Shown: in pieces, positions 27,329 to 35,906 of the stretch | How the letters are laid out: every line of letters begins with the position of its first letter | Numbering within the stretch: position 1 is the stretch's first letter | Program-made: the position numbers and the translations under genes | Assembly: GCA_050299555.1 (NCBI GenBank) | Contig: JBNKWA010000080.1 | Location: 62,001 to 126,000, forward strand | Length of the DNA stretch: 64,000 nucleotides | Direction of reading: 5' to 3' | From: JBNKWA01 sp050299555 | GTDB lineage: Bacteria > Pseudomonadota > Alphaproteobacteria > Rhodobacterales > Rhodobacteraceae | The notes under the pieces: model-generated | The model's database searches: none | What the model saw: the letters and a program-made list of their open reading frames with translations, nothing else | What the model was told of the DNA's origin: nothing

Positions 27329-29352
27329 GCCCGCCTCCGCCGGCGCTCGCGGGCGCTGTCGCCGGCGTTGAAGTGCACATCCGGCAGCGTCACGATCCCG
27401 CGCAGGATAGGGAACGGATCGCTGGCATGGGGGATGTGGTTGGCGGCGACGAAATGCTCCTGAAAACGCGGCTCGATCGCGGTCTCGACCTTCTCGATCC
27501 GGCGCACCAGGCTTTCGATCTCGCGCCGGGCAGAAATGTTGAGGAGCGCGATGCGCGCACCGGTGCCAGCCGCATTGCCGGCCGAGGCGACCTTGTCCAG
27601 CGGGCAGTCGGGGATCATTCCCAGCACCATGGCGTGTTTGGGCGAGATATGGGCACCGAACGCCCCGGCCAGCACCACGCGGTCTATCTTGTCGACACCG
27701 AGCTGGTCCATCAGCAGCCGTGCCCCAGCGTACAGGGCCGACTTGGCAAGCTGGATCGCGCGCACATCGGTCTGGGTGACGAGGATGCGATGCTTGGCAT
27801 CCTCGTGCAGCAGATAGGCGTGGGTCCGTCCTTCGGGGACGCAGCGTGGCGTACCGGTCTGTTCGGCCGAGCCGATCAGGCCCGATGGGTCGATCAGGCC
27901 GGCCATGCGCATCTCGGCAATCGCCTCGATGATGCCCGAGCCGCAGATGCCGGTTATGCCCATGGCCGCCGTGGCCTCGTCGAAGCCCGGCTGGTCCGAC
28001 CACAGCTCGGACCCGATCACCCGGAACCGCGGCTCCTTGGTGACGGGGTCGATCCGCACCTGCTCGATGGCCCCGGGCGCGGCGCGCTGGCCGGCGCTGA
28101 TCTGGGCGCCTTCAAAGGCCGGCCCGGTCGGGGAGGAACAGGCTAGAACCCGGTCGCGGTTGCCTAGGATGATTTCGGCGTTGGTGCCCACATCGACGAT
28201 CAGCACCAGATCCTCGGACAGGTTGGGACCCTCGCTCAGCACCACCGCCGCGGCGTCGGCACCCACATGCCCGGCGATGCAGGGCAGCACATAGGCACGG
28301 GCATTGCTGTGCAGCTTGACGTCGATCTCCGAGGCCCAGAACGACTGGCTGTCCGAGGTCGCCAGCGCGAACGGCGCCTGGCCGAGTTCCACCGGGTCGA
28401 TGCCGAGCAGCAGATGGTGCATCACCGGGTTGGCGACAAAGACGATTTCCAGGATCAGCTGCGGGTCGATCAGCGCTTCGGCGGAAAGCTGGCCGACCAG
28501 TGCATTGACCGCCTCGCGCACGACCCTGGTCATCTCTTCGGCGCCGCCGGGGTTCATCATCGCATAGCTGACCCGGCTCATCAGGTCTTCGCCGAAGCGG
28601 ATCTGCGGGTTCATCAACCCCGCCGACGCCGCCACCTCGCCCGAGGCGAGATCGCACAGATGCGCGGCTATGGTGGTCGAGCCGACATCCACCGCCAACC
28701 CGTATATCGCGCCGTCGTAGTAGCCCGGCCACAAGTCGAGGATGCGCGCCGGGCCGACGCCGCGGCCATGATGGATGGCGCAGGTCACCTTCCAGTCACC
28801 CTTGCGCAGCGCTGTCTGCAACGATTGCAGGGCGCGCATGTCGCCCTCGGCATGGGCGAGGCCCCATTGCTCGGACAGCGCCTTCAACAGCCGCTCCAGA
28901 TCGCCCGAAGGATGTTCCATGTCCGGCTGCTCGACCTCGACGTAGTAGAGCCGGATCACCGGGTCGAGCTTGATCTCGCGGGCCTCGGCGCGTTTGCGCA
29001 CCACCTGGCGGTGCACCTGGCTTTCCGGTGGCACGTCGATGACGACGTCTCCGGTCACCTGCGCCTGGCAGCCAAGCCGGCGGCCATCGGCCAGACCGCG
29101 CTTGTCCTTGTAGCGCTGCTCGACGAAATTCCAGGGGCTTAGTGCGCGATCCCCGACCGTAACCCCATGCTTGGGGAAAGCGCCGTAGGCGGGCGTGATC
29201 TGACATCTGGAGCAGATGCCGCGGCCGCCGCAGACACTGTCGAGATCGACGCCGAGCTGGCGGGCTGCAGTCAAAATCGGAGTGCCCGCGGGAAAGTGAC
29301 CACGCTTTCCCGACGGCGTGAAGATCACCAGATGCTTCGGCGTCCCCGTCAT
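27325..29352 (-). CDS. RACo-like corrinoid activator, [2Fe-2S] + ASKHA (DUF4445) domains, 675 aa
   Basis: ATP-dependent reductive activator of corrinoid proteins. An N-terminal [2Fe-2S] ferredoxin domain has CGGRGICSRC (C41, C47, C50) and a later cysteine in RRLGCQAQV. A linker leads to a large ASKHA ATPase domain with GLAVDVGSTTIAAHLCDL (~residue 190), VLIVDVGTNAEI (~385) and IDRVVLAGAFGAHI near the end. RACo proteins reduce inactive Co(II) corrinoid to Co(I) in one-carbon methyl transfer. The ATG at 29350-29352 gives the family-typical MTGTPKHLVIFTPSGKRG; a start at 29424 would add 24 residues. It is coupled to the M24 gene. The methyl-THF methyltransferase lies 3 kb away, separated by two unrelated genes. 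Confidence 0.92.
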   Translation of the reverse strand: MTGTPKHLVIFTPSGKRGHFPAGTPILTAARQLGVDLDSVCGGRGICSRCQITPAYGAFPKHGVTVGDRALSPWNFVEQRYKDKRGLADGRRLGCQAQVTGDVVIDVPPESQVHRQVVRKRAEAREIKLDPVIRLYYVEVEQPDMEHPSGDLERLLKALSEQWGLAHAEGDMRALQSLQTALRKGDWKVTCAIHHGRGVGPARILDLWPGYYDGAIYGLAVDVGSTTIAAHLCDLASGEVAASAGLMNPQIRFGEDLMSRVSYAMMNPGGAEEMTRVVREAVNALVGQLSAEALIDPQLILEIVFVANPVMHHLLLGIDPVELGQAPFALATSDSQSFWASEIDVKLHSNARAYVLPCIAGHVGADAAAVVLSEGPNLSEDLVLIVDVGTNAEIILGNRDRVLACSSPTGPAFEGAQISAGQRAAPGAIEQVRIDPVTKEPRFRVIGSELWSDQPGFDEATAAMGITGICGSGIIEAIAEMRMAGLIDPSGLIGSAEQTGTPRCVPEGRTHAYLLHEDAKHRILVTQTDVRAIQLAKSALYAGARLLMDQLGVDKIDRVVLAGAFGAHISPKHAMVLGMIPDCPLDKVASAGNAAGTGARIALLNISARREIESLVRRIEKVETAIEPRFQEHFVAANHIPHASDPFPILRGIVTLPDVHFNAGDSARERRRRRA

Positions 29353-29575
29353 CCCGCTCGCGCACCCCGCCTGGCCCTTTGCCAAGGGAATTGAACCACG
29401 CGGCGGCAATGCCGCGCGCGACAAATGCGGCGTCCGACAGGGTGAAAACCGACATTGCCAAAGGGCCTTCGGTGCCTGCGCCGGCGACCGGCTCCACTCG
29501 AGCTTTAAGGCAATGGCAATTCACTGTGGCTAAGCAGCCAACTTGCCGACCCGGAGAATTAGGAGGGCCAACGGC

Positions 29576-31390
29576 GTGCCATCGATTGTTTTTCTAGGGC
29601 TGCTTGCCGCATCGGCGCTATTTGCCGCCCTGACTGCTGCGCCTTCCACGGCGGTGGGTGTCCTGGTGCTGAACGCAGCCGCCGGGGCCGGATTCCTGAT
29701 TCTTGGGCGTCGGGGTGCGGCGACAACGGATGCCACCGCCGAGGAAGAACCGGCGGGCGACGAAGGGGCCTCGGCCGAGGTAATTGCATTGGCCGGCGGG
29801 CAGGACCAGCCGGATGAAGTTGCGGCCGATCAAAACGAGCACCTGCGGGTCTTCCGGCAGGCGGTGGAACGGGGTGACTTTACCGCGCGCGTGCCCGGCA
29901 GCACGGAAGCCGCAAAGATCGTCAACGAAGCGACCGCGATGCTGGAGACGGCCATAGACGAGTCGCTGGCCATGGCGGACCTGATGGCGCGCGGCGACCT
30001 GACGGCCAGTGCCAACGGCCCCTACCGGGGTGACCTCTTGCGGCTGCGCGATGCGCTCAACGAGGTGCGCGACGGGTTGCGCGGCATGATCCTGGCAGCC
30101 AAGCACGCCGCCGATGACGTCGTCACCAGAAGCGAGAGCATGCGGGCTAGCACCAGTCAGGTACTGGAACTGGTAGAGCAGCAGAATGGCAGCCTGGCGG
30201 GGCTATCCACCTCCTTCAACGCTCTCAGCGATGCCGTTCTGCGTGTCGACGAGGAGGTCGGCCGTGGCAACGAGGCCAGCCGTGACGCCACCGAAAGCGT
30301 CACCGCAGGCCGTGCCGCCGGTTCGGCGGCCGAGACCGCGCTGGGCCGCATGCTCCAGGACTGGAAGGGGATCGGCGAAATGCTGTCGCTGATCGAGACC
30401 ATCGCCCAGAAGACGAGCCTTCTGGCGGTCAACGCCTCGATCGAGGCCGCACGCGCCGGCGAGGCGGGACGCGGCTTCGCGGTGGTCAGCGTCGAGGTCA
30501 AGAACCTGGCCAGCCAGTCCGAGGAGGCGGCACAGCGCATTCGCGGCATCGTGACGGCGACCGAGACCTCGGTGCAGGACTGCGCGCGCCATATCGGCGA
30601 ATCGGCCGGCATGATGGCGACCATCGACGAACGGGTGGGACGCATCGTCGAGATCAACGGCAATATTGCCGAGCGCTGTGCCACCCAGCGCACGGTGCTG
30701 GACGAGGTGCGCGAGGGCATCGACGAACTGAGCCGCTCGGCCGACCAGACAGCAGCGGCAACCGGCAGCGCGATCAACGCCATCGCGGGGCTGGTCGAAG
30801 GCGCGCAGCAGCAGCAAGCCGATCTGCGGGCTTTCAACATCGAGGACGAAGCCCTGGCCGATGCGGTCATGTCACGGGCAGGCGAGATCGGGCGCCGGCT
30901 GGAAGCGGCGGTCAGAGCGGGCGAAATTTCCGAGGCGGAGCTGTTTGCCAAGGACTTCACTCCGGTGCCGGGTGTCGAGCCGGCACAGTTCATCGCGCCG
31001 TTCACGGCACTGACCGACCGGATCCTGCCCGACATCCTGGAATCGGCATTCGAGCTCGATCCCGGAGTGGTGTTCTCGGCAGCGGTCAATCTCGACGGCT
31101 ATCTGCCCACCCACAATCGCAAGTTCTCGCAGCCGCCGCGGCCCGGTGATGCCAAGTGGAATGCCGCCAATGCGCGCAACCGGCGGTTCTTCAATGACCG
31201 CGTCGGTCTGGCGGCGGGACAGTCCACCGACCCGGTGCTGGTCCAGGCTTATCGCCGCGACATGGGCGGTGGCGTCTATGTGACGATGAAGGACATCAGT
31301 GCGCCGATCTTCGTCAACGGTCGCCATTGGGGCGGCCTGAGGATCGGTTACAGGCCGGCCGAAACCCTGGCAGCGCGCTCGGTGGCCTGA
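29576..31390 (+). CDS. Methyl-accepting chemotaxis protein with C-terminal sensor domain, 604 aa
   Basis: Chemoreceptor. Two adjacent N-terminal membrane helices (residues ~3-20 and ~25-43) form a hairpin with almost no periplasmic loop. Two HAMP-like repeats follow (RVFRQAVERGDFTARVPGST; ADLMARGDLTASANGPYRGD). The signalling tip is IAQKTSLLAVNASIEAARAG (~residue 285). Residues ~460-600 form a cytoplasmic C-terminal domain (PGVEPAQFIAPFTALTDRIL ... GGVYVTMKDISAPIFVNGRH), a module I recall at the end of many alphaproteobacterial receptors and probably the sensing part. A GTG at 29576 with AGGAGGG 8 nt upstream is the best start. It stands alone, diverging from the RACo-like gene; there are no che genes in the window. 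Confidence 0.9.
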   Translation: MPSIVFLGLLAASALFAALTAAPSTAVGVLVLNAAAGAGFLILGRRGAATTDATAEEEPAGDEGASAEVIALAGGQDQPDEVAADQNEHLRVFRQAVERGDFTARVPGSTEAAKIVNEATAMLETAIDESLAMADLMARGDLTASANGPYRGDLLRLRDALNEVRDGLRGMILAAKHAADDVVTRSESMRASTSQVLELVEQQNGSLAGLSTSFNALSDAVLRVDEEVGRGNEASRDATESVTAGRAAGSAAETALGRMLQDWKGIGEMLSLIETIAQKTSLLAVNASIEAARAGEAGRGFAVVSVEVKNLASQSEEAAQRIRGIVTATETSVQDCARHIGESAGMMATIDERVGRIVEINGNIAERCATQRTVLDEVREGIDELSRSADQTAAATGSAINAIAGLVEGAQQQQADLRAFNIEDEALADAVMSRAGEIGRRLEAAVRAGEISEAELFAKDFTPVPGVEPAQFIAPFTALTDRILPDILESAFELDPGVVFSAAVNLDGYLPTHNRKFSQPPRPGDAKWNAANARNRRFFNDRVGLAAGQSTDPVLVQAYRRDMGGGVYVTMKDISAPIFVNGRHWGGLRIGYRPAETLAARSVA

Positions 31391-31718
31391 CCGGCGGCCG
31401 GGGCCAGGGTGCTTGCAGGGACCTGACTGAAGCACTGCCGAGAGCCGGACGAGTGGCCTGCCCAAGCATGCTTGGCTCTGACCGGGGACTGGCTGCGGAC
31501 TGGCTGCGGACTGGCAGGGGGCTAGCCTGGGACTGGATCGCGGCCTATCGGGGCCCGGCCCAAAGCCTGAGCGAGGAGGCGAAGGGGGCTTTTCAATCCG
31601 ACCCACACGGCGCCCTGACCCGTGCCGCCGCAGCATCGGCCACCACGGCACCCGCAGCGATGGCGCCAGTCACCAGAGCATCCGTCCCCGTGCGCGGCGC
31701 GGCGCAAAGCGGAGCCGC
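31391..31718. other. 328-bp gap with palindrome and short tandem repeat
   Basis: Lies between converging genes. It holds the perfect palindrome CCAAGCATGCTTGG (31462-31475), a possible terminator hairpin for the chemoreceptor gene, and a short tandem repeat (31486-31515). No gene was recognised. Confidence 0.55.
31486..31515 (+). repeat. 11-bp tandem repeat GGACTGGCTGC x2.7
   Basis: Two exact GGACTGGCTGC units followed by GGACTGGC, directly after the 3' end of the chemoreceptor gene and 10 bp beyond a palindrome. A related GGGACTGG recurs about 20 bp downstream. Probably a slippage product. Confidence 0.7.
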
Positions 31719-32399
31719 TCACGGCTGCAGAATGTCGAGCACCGGCTGAAGGCCCGTGAGCCAGATCGCGAGCGGCACCGGCGCCACCGCTACCAGCACG
31801 GTCAGCACCAGCCAGGGCCCGGTGAACAGCCGGCTGCACCCGGCGAGCAGCATGATGCCGCCGCCGCCGCCCATCAGCGTGCTGCCAGGGAGGTTCAAGA
31901 GCAGCCCCAGAATCAGGTAACGCGAGCGCACCAGTGGACGAAGCCGCCGCGGCAGCCGCGCTGCCAGAAGCTGCAGCCGTGCCGCCGGCGGCATCTGGGC
32001 GAAGGCCGCCAGCCGATCGGCCGTGCCTGACAGCCCGCTATCGGCCAGAAGCGATGAAAGCCAGGTCTGCGGTACCAGGCGCCCGCCGGCGAAGGCCAGC
32101 AGCAGCCCCGCCACCGTGGCGCCGTAGACCGCCGGCGCTGCCGCCGCGCCCCAGATCATCAGCGTGGCAATGCCGATCTCCACGCCTGGCACGAAGGGCG
32201 TCGCGATCAGCAATGCGTAAAGGGCAAGGATCGTGGCCAGCATCACCGGATCGGCTGCAGATCCGGCAGCGCCCTCGCGGTGCAGCGAGGCGTCGATCCA
32301 GCCGCTCAGGCCGTGCATCGCCCAGATCACGCCGACCAGCACCACCAGCCGCAACCCGTGGCGCCAGTATCGGCCCGTTTTCGGCTCGGGAAGCTGCAC
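31719..32399 (-). CDS. Small polytopic membrane protein, DedA/VTT-like, 226 aa
   Basis: Membrane protein with about five hydrophobic segments. The pattern PFVPGVEIGIATLMIWGAAA in the middle and LLLNLPGSTLMGGGGGIMLL near the end resembles the DedA/TVP38-type VTT domain, in which Pro-Gly re-entrant loops face each other, but the match is from memory and partial. The segment between them (ARLQLLAARLPRRLRPLVR) is basic and probably cytoplasmic. It begins 78 bp after the methyl-THF methyltransferase gene on the same strand, so it may be the last gene of that operon, with no evident functional link. Possible role in lipid or small-molecule transport; unproven. Confidence 0.65.
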   Translation of the reverse strand: MQLPEPKTGRYWRHGLRLVVLVGVIWAMHGLSGWIDASLHREGAAGSAADPVMLATILALYALLIATPFVPGVEIGIATLMIWGAAAAPAVYGATVAGLLLAFAGGRLVPQTWLSSLLADSGLSGTADRLAAFAQMPPAARLQLLAARLPRRLRPLVRSRYLILGLLLNLPGSTLMGGGGGIMLLAGCSRLFTGPWLVLTVLVAVAPVPLAIWLTGLQPVLDILQP

Positions 32400-32476
32400 G
32401 AGGTATCACCGGAGATTGCCCGGGCTGGACTGTGCCCAAGTCGGCCCGATGCGTCAAACGCACCGCAAACCTGCCG

Positions 32477-33466
32477 CTACCCGCGGCGGCGGCGTCCCTC
32501 GCGCCCGCCGCGGGCGCTGCGACCGGCTGCCGCCGCCTCGGCCGAGGCCTCGGCGAAGCTCTTGCCTTCGTCCACCGCGTCCAGGACCCTGCTGAAACGG
32601 ATCCACTCGCCGCCATTGGCATCGTGGTTCATCAGGAAATTGGCGGCGCGGATCGCCTCCATTTCGGCTGCCCTGACCGGGTTCATGATCGCCGAGGTCA
32701 TGCCGGCGCAGATCGCCATCGGCAGGAAGGCGGCGTTGATGCCGTGGCGATGCGGCAATCCGAACGAGACGTTCGAGGCGCCACAGGTGGTGTTGACGCC
32801 CAGCTCGTCGCGCAGACGCCGCACCAGCGCGAACACCTGCTGCCCGGCCGAGGCCATGGCCCCCACCGGCATGACCAGCGGATCGACCACGATGTCATGG
32901 GCGGGAATGCCGAAATCGGCCGCACGCTCGACGATCTTCTTCGCCACCGCGAAACGCACGTCCGGGTCCTCGCTGATGCCGGTCTCGTCGTTGGAGATGG
33001 CCACCACCGGCACGTTGTACTTCTTGATCAGCGGCAGCACCTTTTCCAGCCGCTCCTCCTCGCCGGTGACGGAGTTGACCAGTGGCCGCCCCTCGGCGAC
33101 CTCCAGTCCCGCCTGCAGGGCCTCTGGCACCGAAGAGTCGATCGACAGCGGCGCGTTGACCAGCGCCTGCACCCGCTGGCACAGTTCGCGCATCAGCGGC
33201 GGCTCAACGAAATTGTTGTCGGCATAGCGCTTGTCCTCGGCCATCTTGTTGGTGAAGACCGCGCCGGAATTGACGTCGAGCACCATCGCCCCGCAGGCGA
33301 CCTGCTCCAGCGCGTCCCTTTCGACGGTGGAAAAGTCGCCGGCCTCCAGTTCGGCCGCCAGCTTCTTGCGGCCGGTGGGGTTGATACGCTCGCCGATAAC
33401 GCAGAAGGGCTCGTCGAAGCCGATCACCACCGTCTTCGACTTCGACTCAAGAACAGTCCGGGTCAT
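32477..33466 (-). CDS. Methyltetrahydrofolate:corrinoid methyltransferase (pterin-binding), 329 aa
   Basis: TIM-barrel pterin-binding enzyme related to MetH, AcsE and MtgA, transferring a methyl group between a corrinoid protein and tetrahydrofolate. Visible blocks: FCVIGERINPTGRKKL (residues ~18-33, folate-binding start of the barrel), MVLDVNSGAV, APLSIDSSVPEALQAGLE, LVNSVTGEEER, DIVVDPLVMPVGA, and TTCGASNVSFGLPHR, with the Asp and Asn residues used for pterin contact. The final ~25 residues are Ala/Arg/Gly-rich. Start ATG at 33464-33466; an in-frame GTG/ATG extension is not supported. It is preceded by a MetF-like gene and a small 'virulence factor' gene on the same strand, a recognisable C1 unit. 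No corrinoid protein or substrate methyltransferase gene is in the window. Confidence 0.9.
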   Translation of the reverse strand: MTRTVLESKSKTVVIGFDEPFCVIGERINPTGRKKLAAELEAGDFSTVERDALEQVACGAMVLDVNSGAVFTNKMAEDKRYADNNFVEPPLMRELCQRVQALVNAPLSIDSSVPEALQAGLEVAEGRPLVNSVTGEEERLEKVLPLIKKYNVPVVAISNDETGISEDPDVRFAVAKKIVERAADFGIPAHDIVVDPLVMPVGAMASAGQQVFALVRRLRDELGVNTTCGASNVSFGLPHRHGINAAFLPMAICAGMTSAIMNPVRAAEMEAIRAANFLMNHDANGGEWIRFSRVLDAVDEGKSFAEASAEAAAAGRSARGGREGRRRRG

Positions 33467-33521
33467 GCGCACACTCTGCGTTGCAAGGGAAAGGGACCGC
33501 GAGACTGCGGCCGCGAGAAAG

Positions 33522-34469
33522 TCAGGCGGTGGCCGCCGCAGCGGCCCTGGCGCCATGGGCGTCGGTGAATTCCGCCGTCTTGCCGATGCCGCCGAGCGGG
33601 AAGAAGTGCACTGCCTCGATCAGGCTGTCCGGATGCGCCGCCTTGTGAGCGGCCAGATCGCGCAACAGCGCCTCGGGCGTGAACGGCAGCATCAGCTTGC
33701 TGAGATCGGCAGCCCGGCGCTGCAGCACCCGAAGCGACGAGCCGACGCCGCAGGCCATGGCGAACTTGATCAGCGTCTGCAGCTTGGCCGGCCCGGCGAC
33801 GCCGAGATGCACCGGCATGGTGATGCCGTTGGCACGCAGGCGGTCGGCCCAGTCGATGGCGGCCTGGGCCTCGAACAGGAACTGGGTCGCGATCGCCATC
33901 TTCGCGTCGGTCTCGGCCTGGAAGGCGTTCTTCCACTTCAGCGCCTTCATTACCTCGCGGTCGCTGCCGTCGGCATCAATGTCCTTGTTGCCTTCAGGGT
34001 GGCCGGCGACGTGCAGACGGGTGTAGCCGTAGCGGTCGAAAAGACCCGTCGTCATCATGTCCATGGATGAGGTCAGCGTGCCTGCCGGCGTGTCGATGCC
34101 GCCGGCCAGCAGCAGCGCCTCGGAGACACCCACCTCGCGATAGGCGGCAATGCGACGCTCGAGCTCGGCCGCATCGGCGATGCCCCGGGCCGGGAAATGC
34201 GGCATCGCGGCAAAGCCCTCGTTCACCAGCCGGCCGGCGGTGGCGAGCATGTCCTCGAACGGGGTGCCGTCGATATGGGCGACATAGACCCGGGTGCCGG
34301 CGGGAAGGATGGCGCGGAAATCCTCGATCTTTTCGGCGGTGCGCGGCATCACCTCGATGGAGAAACCGTCGAGCAGCGCGCCAAGGTCGCCGGCGGGACC
34401 TGCAACCGGCCCGGCCGGCTGCGCGGTGTTGGTTTTCGCCTTGCGGCCGAAGGGCAGGATCATCGCCAT
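33522..34469 (-). CDS. MetF-family (methylenetetrahydrofolate reductase-like) protein, 315 aa
   Basis: TIM-barrel protein related to methylenetetrahydrofolate reductase but distinct from the classical MetF encoded at 35013. It keeps the family opening FSIEVMPRTAEK (~residue 33, matching the F-E-x-x-P of MetF), GTRVYVAHIDGTPFEDM, and the barrel residues LLLAGGIDTP and LRVLQRRAADLSKLMLPFTP. A low-complexity linker (residues 10-30) precedes the barrel. The ATG at 34467-34469 has a GGAGA upstream. It is placed between the 'virulence factor' gene and the methyl-THF:corrinoid methyltransferase gene, so it probably oxidises the methyl-THF produced there in methyl catabolism. The exact reaction is inferred. 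Confidence 0.82.
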   Translation of the reverse strand: MAMILPFGRKAKTNTAQPAGPVAGPAGDLGALLDGFSIEVMPRTAEKIEDFRAILPAGTRVYVAHIDGTPFEDMLATAGRLVNEGFAAMPHFPARGIADAAELERRIAAYREVGVSEALLLAGGIDTPAGTLTSSMDMMTTGLFDRYGYTRLHVAGHPEGNKDIDADGSDREVMKALKWKNAFQAETDAKMAIATQFLFEAQAAIDWADRLRANGITMPVHLGVAGPAKLQTLIKFAMACGVGSSLRVLQRRAADLSKLMLPFTPEALLRDLAAHKAAHPDSLIEAVHFFPLGGIGKTAEFTDAHGARAAAAATA

Positions 34470-34507
34470 AATTCGTCTCCAGTCGCGTCCCAGAGGGTTG
34501 CCCAAGT

Positions 34508-34807
34508 TCAGCCTGCCCAGCCGTCGTCAGCGATCAGGGCCTTCAGCTTCGCGCCGTCGTATTCCGCCTCGATCCGCGCCGCTTCTCGCATTGCGACATC
34601 CTGTGCATCACCTTCGACGCCATAGGGCTCGCCGCGGTGCCAGGCGTCCATGTAGCTATCCGCGTCGCGCGCCCCGGACTTCATCGCCGCACGGTCGATG
34701 GCCTGTTCGAACCGCTCCGCCAGCTGCACCTTCGCCGCCCGCCGGCCGCTGCCGACGATAACCTGCGCGGGTATGTCGCGCCAATAGACGATCGTGACTG
34801 CAGGCAT
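34508..34807 (-). CDS. 'Virulence factor' family small protein, 99 aa
   Basis: Small soluble protein (MPAVTIVYWRDIPAQVIVGS) of the family labelled 'virulence factor' in databases. It recurs beside MetF-type genes in corrinoid C1 gene clusters of alphaproteobacteria and has no demonstrated function that I know of. The start is decided by an excellent AGGGAGGTG ribosome-binding site 6 nt before the ATG at 34805-34807; a longer frame to 35137 overlaps the divergent metF and is rejected. Predicted alpha-helical after residue 30 (AERFEQAIDRAAMKSGARDA). First gene of the minus-strand C1 unit, followed after 38 bp by the MetF-like gene and diverging from metF. Confidence 0.78.
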   Translation of the reverse strand: MPAVTIVYWRDIPAQVIVGSGRRAAKVQLAERFEQAIDRAAMKSGARDADSYMDAWHRGEPYGVEGDAQDVAMREAARIEAEYDGAKLKALIADDGWAG

Positions 34808-35012
34808 CACACCTCCCTGAGCTATCGTGATCAGCATGCCTCGCTCCGGGGCCGGGCGGAAGCGATGCCTGCGACGGTCCCGGCACCGGGCGCGACATTG
34901 CCCAAAATTGGGAGCGCTTTTCGATCCGGTGCTGCGTTTCGCCCATTGTCGTGCCGCCCGGATGCGGGTATGGTCCGGCTTGCAAAACGCTTTGACGGTT
35001 GGAACCGGCGCC

Positions 35013-35906
35013 ATGAAACAGACACACTCGTCCCGCGGGACGATCTCTTTCGAATTTTTCCCTCCACACTCCACTGAAGCGACGTTGCGCCTATGGCGCT
35101 CGGTCGAACGCCTGGCACCGCTGGCGCCGCGCTTCATGTCGGTGACCTACGGGGCCGGCGGTACCACCCGCACGCGCACCCGTTCGGCGATCCGCACCAT
35201 TCAGGACCGGGCGCGGATTCCGGTGGCCGGCCACCTGACCTGCGTCGGTGCCAGCCGCGACGAGACGCTGGCGATTGCCCGCGAGTACGGCCGCATGGGG
35301 GTACGCAAGATCGTCGCCCTGCGCGGCGATCCGCCGAAGGGGCAGGGGCCCTTCACCCCGCATCCCGAGGGTTTCGCCAATGCGGCCGAGTTGGTCGCGG
35401 CACTGTCGCGCGAGGGCTGGAAGGACATCGTTGTCGCCGCCTATCCCGAGGTGCACCCCGAGGCGGCGAGCGCGGACAGCGACCTCGACAATCTCAAGGC
35501 CAAGTTCGACGCCGGTGCGACCAGCGCGATTACCCAGTTCTTCTTCGATGTCGAGGATTTCCTGCGCCTGCGCGACCGTGCCGCCGCCGCGGGCATCAAG
35601 GGGCCGATCCTGCCCGGTATCCTGCCCATCGAGAGCTTCGAGAAGATGGCCCGTTTCGCGGCCGGCTGCGGGGCCAAGATCCCGGCCAATCTTCGGCTCG
35701 GCTTCGAGCATGCCGTGGATGAGGAGCAGGCCCGACTCCTGGCCATCTCGGTGGCGGTGTCGCTGTGCGACCGGCTGCGCGAGGAGGGGGCGGAGCACCT
35801 ACACTTCTACACCCTCAACAACCCCGACCTGACCTATGACATCTGTCGGGCGCTGGGGGTTCAGTCGGTGCCCTTCGCCGAGGCCGCGGGCGCCGGCGCA
35901 GCCTGA
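35013..35906 (+). CDS. metF: Methylenetetrahydrofolate reductase, 297 aa
   Basis: FAD enzyme interconverting 5,10-methylene- and 5-methyl-tetrahydrofolate. Classical MetF features: ISFEFFPPHS (residues ~10-19) with the catalytic glutamate, FMSVTYGAGGTTRTRT, HLTCVGASRDE, IVALRGDPPKGQG, FDAGATSAITQFFFDVEDF, and HFYTLNNPDLT near the C-terminus. Length is normal. The frame is open upstream, but the ATG at 35013 gives the expected N-terminus. It diverges from the C1 unit starting with the 'virulence factor' gene, sharing a ~205 bp promoter region, so both arms may be co-regulated. Its 3' end overlaps the converging sqdC gene by 46 bp. Confidence 0.95.
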   Translation: MKQTHSSRGTISFEFFPPHSTEATLRLWRSVERLAPLAPRFMSVTYGAGGTTRTRTRSAIRTIQDRARIPVAGHLTCVGASRDETLAIAREYGRMGVRKIVALRGDPPKGQGPFTPHPEGFANAAELVAALSREGWKDIVVAAYPEVHPEAASADSDLDNLKAKFDAGATSAITQFFFDVEDFLRLRDRAAAAGIKGPILPGILPIESFEKMARFAAGCGAKIPANLRLGFEHAVDEEQARLLAISVAVSLCDRLREEGAEHLHFYTLNNPDLTYDICRALGVQSVPFAEAAGAGAA

